DNA of 64,000 nt from Actinoplanes sp. TBRC 11911 (GTDB taxonomy: Bacteria; Actinomycetota; Actinomycetes; Mycobacteriales; Micromonosporaceae). This document shows, one piece after another, positions 59,501-64,000 of the stretch; position 1 is the first letter of the stretch; each line of letters starts with the position of its first letter. A model generated the notes under the pieces. It searched no databases. It saw nothing but the letters and a program-made list of their open reading frames with translations, and was not told the origin of the DNA. A program made the translations under genes and the position numbers. The DNA lies in the NCBI RefSeq assembly GCF_012933445.1, contig NZ_JABBNC010000016.1:1-64000 (forward strand), in the 5' to 3' direction.

Positions 59501-61365
59501 CGTCGCTGGTCCGGGCGCGGGCGGCGTTCGGGGTGGCGCCGGGTCTGGCGGATTTGGCGGCGGAGCTCGACGACGCCGCCCAGGCGGCGATGGCATCGAG
59601 CTTGGCGGCGGCATCGAGCTCGGCGGCGGCATCGAGCTCGGCGGCGATCGCGGGCGCGAGCTGCCAGCTGGAGGTCGGCGCCTACCTGATCGAGGAGCTC
59701 GCGGCCGGCACGCCCGGGTTCGTCACCACCGCGTCGGCGCGCACCTTCCTGGACCGGTTCCACCGCACCGGCCGCGGGTACGCCGACGACCTGCGCGGGC
59801 TGCCCTCGGTCGCGGCGCGGCGGCAGCTGATCACCGCGTGGTTGTCCGCCTTCCGGGCCGCGCAGCCCGACAGCGGGACCGAGGACGACCTGGTCGAAGC
59901 GGTCGCGATCGAGCTGACCGGCAGTTCGTTGAACCGCTACGACTCGGCGGCTGCACTCGACGCCACTGTTGACGGCCTTCTAGGCGTACATCCGAAAATC
60001 ACCGGAGGTGCGCTGCCACTGCGGCTGGACCGCTTTCTGGCACGAACCCGTCATTTCCGAGATGTCCGGGTGCCGGCCTTCCGGGCGTACCAGAAAAAAC
60101 GGACCGCCCTGGCCGACGCCGAACGCACCCGCCTGCGCCTTTCCGAATACCGGCCGGCGGTGATGACCGCGTTCGTCCGCAACCAGCTGCTCGACCAGGT
60201 GTATCTGCCGCTGATCGGCGACAACCTGGCCCGGCAGCTCGGCGCGGCCGGCGACGCGAAACGCACCGACCAGTCCGGCCTGCTGCTGCTGATCTCGCCG
60301 CCCGGCTACGGCAAGACGACGCTCATGGAGTACGTCGCCGACCGCCTCGGCCTGATCTTCGTCAAGGTGAACGGCCCGGCACTCGGGCACGGCGTGACCT
60401 CACTCGACCCGGCTTTCGCCCCGAACGCGACCGCCCGCCAGGAAGTCGAGAAGATCAACTTTGCGCTGGAGATGGGCAACAACGTGCTGCTCTACCTCGA
60501 CGACATTCAGCACACGTCGCCCGAGCTGCTGCAGAAGTTCATCTCGCTGTGCGACGCCCAACGCCGGATGGAGGGCGTCTGGGACGGCGGCACCCGCACC
60601 TACGACCTGCGGGGCAAGCGCTTCGCGGTGTGCATGGCCGGCAACCCGTACACCGAGAGCGGGCAGCGCTTCCGCATCCCCGACATGCTCGCCAACCGGG
60701 CCGACGTATGGAACCTCGGCGACGTACTGTCCGGCCGTACCGACGTCTTCGAATTGTCCTATCTGGAGAACGCGCTCACCTCGAACGCGGTGCTGGCACC
60801 CCTGGCCGCCCGGGACCGGGCCGACCTGCCGTTGCTGGTCCGGCTGGCCGCGGGCACCGGGACGCCGGACAAGCTTTCCTACGCGTATTCGGCGGCCGAG
60901 CTTTCGCAGATCCTGTCCGTCCTTCGGAAGATGCGGCGCGTCCAGGAAGTCGTGCTGCGGACCAACCGCGCGTACATCGCCTCGGCCGCACAGTCGGACG
61001 ACTCCCGGACCGAGCCGCCGTTCCAGCTGCAGGGCTCCTACCGCAACATGAACAAGCTGGCCGAACGCATCGTGCCCGCGATGAACGACGAGGAGCTGGA
61101 GAACCTGATCGACGACCATTACGCGGGCGAGGCGCAGACGCTCGCGTCGGGCGCCGAGGCGAACTTGCTGAAGCTCGCGTCACTGCGCGGCCAGCTGACC
61201 CCGGCGCAGGAGGCGCGGTGGGCCTCGGTGAAGGAGGCTTACGTACGGTCGCGCGCGCTCGGCGGCTCGGCCGAGGACCCGGTCGCGCGGGCGGTGGGCG
61301 CCGTGGGCCTGCTGGCCGACCGTGTTTCCGACGTTTCGACAGCGATCGCGCGCCTGAAGCCGTAG
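56503..61365 (+). CDS. Very large AAA ATPase ('DNA repair ATPase' type)
   Basis: 1620-aa cytosolic ATPase of the family annotated as DNA repair ATPase, typically found after flotillin genes. The N-terminal half (1-440) is beta-rich, with NRTENNCVPRDI-like and FPPAHDFEW blocks; 440-850 is predominantly coiled coil. The AAA module has ISPPGYGKTTLMEYVADRL (Walker A, Lys1271), LLYLDDIQHTSPELLQ (Asp1333-Asp1334) and an AGNPYTESGQRFRIPDMLANR sensor region. A low-complexity Ala/Ser stretch at about 1030-1048 is encoded by an 18-bp repeat. The DNA repair label is historical; the link to flotillin suggests a membrane-related remodelling role. Confidence 0.85.
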   Translation: MTALDAGTYEILRARLGAQAKELASRADALNARRIETFGGRQTRLLGTERIRTENNCVPRDIAEVGGAMLFGYNVFIGLKAETAVTDVFSVHSSAFTRVDKPGLLDDPGFQRDFAELYRYYRDTRLLQLRRLEGLLLAVFQTGARPDDLKVLRWRVTNSEISYLDNRGERDHVFPPAHDFEWTPTTREQHILGRHPHVSIEDEVFVETVGGDLTVKVENNTEDGQGIYHEPVDEPLQSLADADIAYARVGPLLLIRILPYRETTHRYLVYNTRTRDVRRLDGIGQACRRLPEDQGIIFPGGYYLATGVAKTFDADTSDLEYERVVRSVNGEDVLYVFHARADGRYLLLPYNVIRKEVATPIPCNGYSLFDDGTLIAFRHDTDEPSRVHPMQIWQTPYVSDTFAAAQPVGTGPLDRIGNADLVRGIADALSVTRMVDEMTPSGPVFEAIIAACTRLFDHYHWLAEADLENLGAPITDVRATAEQVLDEFESVQALTLEAATAVEKCRTDADALIRRGQAEAPTTTDGWIRQLAALRQAQGHAVTLRDMRYADLDALDEIEAALSAAIDATARRAVEFLSRSDAFEGYQQSVEQLVTDAAAIPTVASGDPVAERLTEQADGLRVVTEVVGGLEIADATVRVAILERIGEVLGGVNRARATLDGRRRELAFVEGRAEFAAEFALLGQSVTTALAAAGTPESCDEQLGKLMLQVEALESRFGEFDDFASRLAAKRAEVYEAFAGRRQSLLDERTRRAARLTASASRTLDTIQRRIATLSTLDEVNTYFATDPMVAKVRSVADDLRELGETVRAEELDGRVKAARQEAGRALRDRLDLYGADGTTIRLGRHTFAVNTQAIELTVVPDGTFAITGTDYRAPIRDTAFVEATRPFWEQPLISEDPTTYRAEHLAGAIFAADPAGAAAALADGSLRALVRREADARLEEGYERGVHDADATVILSAVIRLYSAAGLLRFTPGTRVAAQLFWAFETSPEQRTAWTVRASSLVRARAAFGVAPGLADLAAELDDAAQAAMASSLAAASSSAAASSSAAIAGASCQLEVGAYLIEELAAGTPGFVTTASARTFLDRFHRTGRGYADDLRGLPSVAARRQLITAWLSAFRAAQPDSGTEDDLVEAVAIELTGSSLNRYDSAAALDATVDGLLGVHPKITGGALPLRLDRFLARTRHFRDVRVPAFRAYQKKRTALADAERTRLRLSEYRPAVMTAFVRNQLLDQVYLPLIGDNLARQLGAAGDAKRTDQSGLLLLISPPGYGKTTLMEYVADRLGLIFVKVNGPALGHGVTSLDPAFAPNATARQEVEKINFALEMGNNVLLYLDDIQHTSPELLQKFISLCDAQRRMEGVWDGGTRTYDLRGKRFAVCMAGNPYTESGQRFRIPDMLANRADVWNLGDVLSGRTDVFELSYLENALTSNAVLAPLAARDRADLPLLVRLAAGTGTPDKLSYAYSAAELSQILSVLRKMRRVQEVVLRTNRAYIASAAQSDDSRTEPPFQLQGSYRNMNKLAERIVPAMNDEELENLIDDHYAGEAQTLASGAEANLLKLASLRGQLTPAQEARWASVKEAYVRSRALGGSAEDPVARAVGAVGLLADRVSDVSTAIARLKP
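59592..59645 (+). repeat. 18-bp in-frame tandem repeat in the ATPase gene
   Basis: Three consecutive 18-bp units of GGCATCGAGCTCGGCGGC (first unit with one T) encode Ala/Ser-rich ASSxAA repeats near residues 1031-1048. Unit length divisible by three keeps the frame if copy number changes. Confidence 0.85.
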
Positions 61366-61500
61366 GTGGCGGCCGGTCGGATGGGCGCCGAGTTTCGTCG
61401 CCGCGCGCTGGCCGTCATCCGGGTCGGCCCGGTCCCGCCATCCTCGGCCAGCAGCACAACCGTGTCGGGCTCGGCCAGCGGGCCCGGCCAGCGGCCCCGG

Positions 61501-61590
61501 CAGCGGCAGCGGCAGCGGCAGCGGCAGCGGCAGCGGCAGCGGCAGCGGCAGCGGCAGCGGCAGCGGCAGCGGCAGCGGCAGCGGCAGCGG
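61501..61590. repeat. Hexanucleotide microsatellite (CAGCGG)15
   Basis: Fifteen perfect consecutive CAGCGG units (90 bp) without a single substitution, 135 bases downstream of the ATPase stop. Such perfection implies recent slippage expansion. Confidence 0.97.
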
Positions 61591-61651
61591 CGAATTATCA
61601 GCTTATATCCGTTTTTAGACTACCGCCGGTGGACGTCCGCAGCCGAATTCT

Positions 61652-61704
61652 CGAGACCTTGGAGAGTTGTGGCTGGTATGTGGGCGTAACTCTCCAAGGT
61701 CTCG
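61652..61704. repeat. 17-bp perfect inverted repeat
   Basis: CGAGACCTTGGAGAGTT (61652-61668) and AACTCTCCAAGGTCTCG (61688-61704) with a 19-base loop. This makes a very stable hairpin in either strand. It could terminate the flotillin-ATPase operon or be part of a structured RNA or mobile-element remnant. Confidence 0.85.
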
Positions 61705-61760
61705 AAATAGGACACGAAACGGCACTCACAAAAGCTGCCATGCGGGACAAAACCACCGTC

Positions 61761-61805
61761 CTATTCGGACGAGGATCCAGGATGTTGGGATTCCTGTCCG
61801 AATAG
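61761..61805. repeat. Second long hairpin with bulge
   Basis: CTATTCGGAC (61761-61770) pairs perfectly with GTCCGAATAG (61796-61805). The stem continues inward as AGGATCC/GGATTCC-type pairing with a one-base bulge. It lies 56 bases after the 17-bp inverted repeat. Confidence 0.75.
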
Positions 61806-62005
61806 TGAGACGAGTCCCAAACTCGCGGCGCCTGGCGCGAGTCAAGTCCGGCCTGCCGCGAACGAACCGGCGTTTTAGCGCCGGTCACCCAGCATCGGCT
61901 CGCACGGCAGCGAACGGCCCGGTCGAGTTCGTCTGGCCGTCCACAACGTCGCCGCCACATTGTGGACAACGCTCAGAAACTGTCAGACCCTGCTGTTCAA
62001 CTGTG

Positions 62006-62026
62006 CCCCACCCAGAACGGGTGGGG
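62006..62026. terminator. GC-rich hairpin, possible terminator
   Basis: CCCCACCC (62006-62013) pairs with GGGTGGGG (62019-62026) over a 5-base loop. It lies about 385 bases past the GH30 stop on its strand, so any terminator role is speculative. Confidence 0.35.
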
Positions 62027-62180
62027 GTGGGTCGAGGCTCCTCCCGGCCCAGCCGCCAAACCCCCGCCGAAAGAACGGCCGCCACAGGCCGGCCGCACGC
62101 TCGCAGCCCCACCGGCCGACCACCAGGCACGCCACGCCCGGCCCGCAAGCCCGGCCGCGAGCCCGCTGCCACGCTCAGCC

Positions 62181-62310
62181 CGCAAGCCCGGCCGGCAAGC
62201 CCAGCCCGGCAAGCCCAGCCCGGCAAGCCCAGCCCGGCAAGCCCAGCCCGGCAAGCCCAGCCCGGCAAGCCCGGCCTGCAAGCCCGGCCTGCAAGCCCGA
62301 CCGGCGAGCC
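62181..62310. repeat. 14-bp tandem repeat array
   Basis: About five near-perfect copies of AAGCCCAGCCCGGC followed by diverged AAGCCCGGCCTGC copies. It lies 100 bases downstream of the GH30 stop codon and is directly repeated without spacers, so it is not a CRISPR array. Confidence 0.85.
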
Positions 62311-62411
62311 CGACCGCCACGCCCGGCGGCCTTGCCGTCCAGTGCTGCCGGCCGCCCGCACCCGAAACGACGCGACGCCGGCTGACGCGGCGGGCCGGGC
62401 CCGCGGCGCGT

Positions 62412-64000
62412 TCAGTTCTGGTAGGCGCGCACGTCGGCCACGGACCACCAACTATCTGCCGCCGCCGTCAACTCCAGCCGGACAAATCGGGATTTTTCGT
62501 GTCTTAGCCGGAGCGTCGTCAACTGGCCCGTCTCGATCGTCTTGGCCGGGGACCAATGCTTGCCGTCGGCCGACACGGTGGCGACGAAACCGCGCGGATA
62601 GTCACCCACCGACGCCCCCGCATCGAAGACGACCCGATCAGCCCGAACGACCGAACCGAAATCGACCTGCAGGAACTGCCCGGGCGACTGGGCGACACCG
62701 GTACTGAAACGGGTCGTAGCGTCATCGTCCACCGCATACGCCGGCCCCTCCCCGGACCCGGTCGCCGTCCACCCGACCGGCGTCACCGGCCGATCATCCG
62801 AGCGTCCTTTCCAGACGAACGTCGCCAACGCCCCACCCGGCAACGTATACCGGAACGACGAATCCCCGAAGCGCACCCCAACCGCCTGCGGATTGTCGTT
62901 CTCGTTGTGCGCGACCAGCACCGTGCTGCCGTCCGGGTTCACGAACGCCACGTCCATGACCTGCCCGTTCCACCCGGTCGTGCCGAACGACGTGCTGGCC
63001 ACCCGCACCGCGCCGGGGCGTACGAAACGGGCCAGATGACCGAGCGTGTAGAACTCGGCGTTCCGCGTCACGGTCCCGTCCGCGGCCACCGTCACCACGC
63101 CGGTGCACGTGCCGCAGCCGCCGGTGTGCGGGCCGTTCGTCTCGTCCAGTGCCAGGTTCCAGTTCACCACCGACTTCGCCCAGTTCCGGGTGTTGCCGAT
63201 GATCAGGTTCCGGGCGTGCCACTTGAGCGTGTCGGAGAACGTGTTGGCCGGGTCGCTCGACTGGCTGCCGGAGCACTCGGTGAAGTAGATGTCCTTGCGC
63301 GGGAACTCGTTGTGCAGGGCCGTCATCGCGCTGGGGTCACCGAAATAGCAGTGGTACGCCGTACCGGAAACCCAGCGTGACGCCGCCGCCGAGAGCAACT
63401 CCTGGGGGTAGTGGTCGATGTCCGCGACCTCGTCCGGCGGAGTGTTCGCGGCATCGTTCGGATGCTCGTTCCAGTTGTGGTCGTAGCCGAGGATCTTCGT
63501 GGGCAGGCCGGCGTCGCGCAGCATCGGGCCGAGTAGCGAGATCACCTTCGCGGCCTGCCAGGACGGCAGGTCCATGCCGGGGTAGCCGGACGGGTTCCGG
63601 TTCTGCGGCTCGTTCTGCACGCTCAGGTAGTCGACGCGCACACCTTCCGCCCGGTACGCCTGCACAAATTTCACCAGATATCCCGCGTACGCCTGATACA
63701 CCGCCGGACTGTCGATCAACCGGCCGCCGATCAGGCTGTTGGTGGTCTTCATCCACGCGGGCGGGCTCCACGGCGTACCCATGATCTTGAGGCTCGGGTT
63801 GAGTGCGGCGGCCTGGCGCAGCAGCGGGAGGATCTGCGCCCGATCGTGCGCGACGCTGAAATGCCGTAACGAGAAGTCACCCGGCACGTCGTCGTAGGTG
63901 TAGGCGGGCTCGTCGGTGAAGTCGCTGGCGCCGATCGGCTGGCGCAGGAAGTTGAGCCCGTCGTCGCGGAAGAGCGACACCATCACGTCGGTGCGGGCCC
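62412..64000 (-). CDS. GH30-family glycosidase with F5/8 type C domain (5' part outside window)
   Basis: At least 529 codons, open to the window edge, so the N-terminus and any signal peptide are missing. The catalytic TIM barrel shows SVQNEPQN (acid/base Glu in NEP) and IYFTECSGSQ (nucleophile Glu), plus MGTPWSPPAWMKTT. These are the marks of GH30 glucosylceramidase/beta-glycosidases. A beta-sandwich follows the barrel (to about HNENDNPQAVGVRFGDSSFRYTLPGGALATFVW). The last 120 residues are an F5/8 type C (discoidin, CBM32-like) domain from YAVDDDATTRFSTGVAQSPGQF to the end. Probably secreted to attack beta-linked polysaccharide. Confidence 0.9.
   Translation of the reverse strand, partial: ARTDVMVSLFRDDGLNFLRQPIGASDFTDEPAYTYDDVPGDFSLRHFSVAHDRAQILPLLRQAAALNPSLKIMGTPWSPPAWMKTTNSLIGGRLIDSPAVYQAYAGYLVKFVQAYRAEGVRVDYLSVQNEPQNRNPSGYPGMDLPSWQAAKVISLLGPMLRDAGLPTKILGYDHNWNEHPNDAANTPPDEVADIDHYPQELLSAAASRWVSGTAYHCYFGDPSAMTALHNEFPRKDIYFTECSGSQSSDPANTFSDTLKWHARNLIIGNTRNWAKSVVNWNLALDETNGPHTGGCGTCTGVVTVAADGTVTRNAEFYTLGHLARFVRPGAVRVASTSFGTTGWNGQVMDVAFVNPDGSTVLVAHNENDNPQAVGVRFGDSSFRYTLPGGALATFVWKGRSDDRPVTPVGWTATGSGEGPAYAVDDDATTRFSTGVAQSPGQFLQVDFGSVVRADRVVFDAGASVGDYPRGFVATVSADGKHWSPAKTIETGQLTTLRLRHEKSRFVRLELTAAADSWWSVADVRAYQN

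Larger units (their letters stand above)
61366..62411. other. Repeat-rich non-coding region
   Basis: About 1.05 kb without a supportable gene between the ATPase and the convergent GH30 gene. It contains a perfect hexanucleotide array (61501-61590), a low-G+C patch with two strong hairpins (61652-61704, 61761-61805), a short GC hairpin (62006-62026) and a 14-bp tandem array (about 62181-62310). Long open frames across it are repeat artefacts. Confidence 0.6.

Noticed and set aside
60549..61805. Plus-strand frame extending through the CAGCGG array
   Set aside because: It is a shifted frame of the ATPase gene followed by a poly-Ala artefact of the hexamer and the two hairpins.
62181..62310. Possible CRISPR array
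   Set aside because: The units are 14 bp and directly abutting, with no spacers and no cas genes nearby.

Overview
The window is very GC-rich actinobacterial DNA. GTG and TTG starts are frequent, many start codons lie 6-7 bases after a TANNNT-like -10 element (apparently leaderless mRNAs), and there is a complete conservon, XRE/DUF397 pairs and F420-type (LLM) enzymes. The gene content fits a filamentous member of the Micromonosporaceae, for example an Actinoplanes relative. That placement is inferred from gene content and style; no 16S gene is present.

Layout. 0.1-8.4 kb is housekeeping: tRNA-Ser(CGA), deoD, tadA with its partner gene, an M23 lipoprotein, tyrA, mtnA, a PHP-domain protein and a DUF885 protein. 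8.9-15.2 kb is a conservon (cvnABCD-type sensor kinase, roadblock, DUF742, GTPase) with an extra membrane protein in front and a proline-rich protein behind. 15.4-28 kb holds mixed enzymes and regulators: an epimerase-like protein, SnoaL-like and VOC proteins, a dienelactone hydrolase and TetR under a shared divergent promoter, a GGDEF protein, a DUF574 methyltransferase, an XRE/DUF397 regulatory pair with duplicated 53-bp promoter-operator blocks, an F420-type oxidoreductase, DUF3040 and purC.

28.1-47.9 kb is a defence island, and its base composition looks lower in G+C by eye. It contains two modules. The first (28.1-36.9 kb) is a DNA cytosine methyltransferase convergent with a six-gene operon: Z1-type helicase, PD-(D/E)XK (DUF4420) protein, MORC/MutL-like GHKL ATPase, two poorly characterised proteins and Vsr. 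This matches the predicted MORC-type restriction-modification systems. The second (37.4-46.5 kb) is a DISARM-like operon: a NERD-SF1 helicase fusion, DrmA-like helicase, DrmB-like DUF1998 protein, a small SF1 helicase and an unrecognised 403-aa protein. It has no adjacent methyltransferase and no PLD nuclease. A divergent gene 78 bp away encodes a group-1/2-like sigma-70 factor with an unassigned 160-residue N-terminus. The two-module arrangement with a dedicated sigma factor is the best candidate for an undescribed system here.

48.1-54 kb carries a secreted PQQ-propeller protein, a two-component system, a secreted or membrane-anchored protein, and an acyltransferase-3 with a split-off SGNH lipoprotein. 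54-61.4 kb is a tight three-gene operon (NfeD/OB-fold-like membrane protein, flotillin, 1620-aa AAA ATPase). 61.4-62.4 kb is non-coding and repeat-rich: fifteen perfect CAGCGG units, two strong hairpins and a 14-bp tandem repeat. The window ends inside a secreted GH30-family glycosidase with an F5/8-type C-terminal domain.
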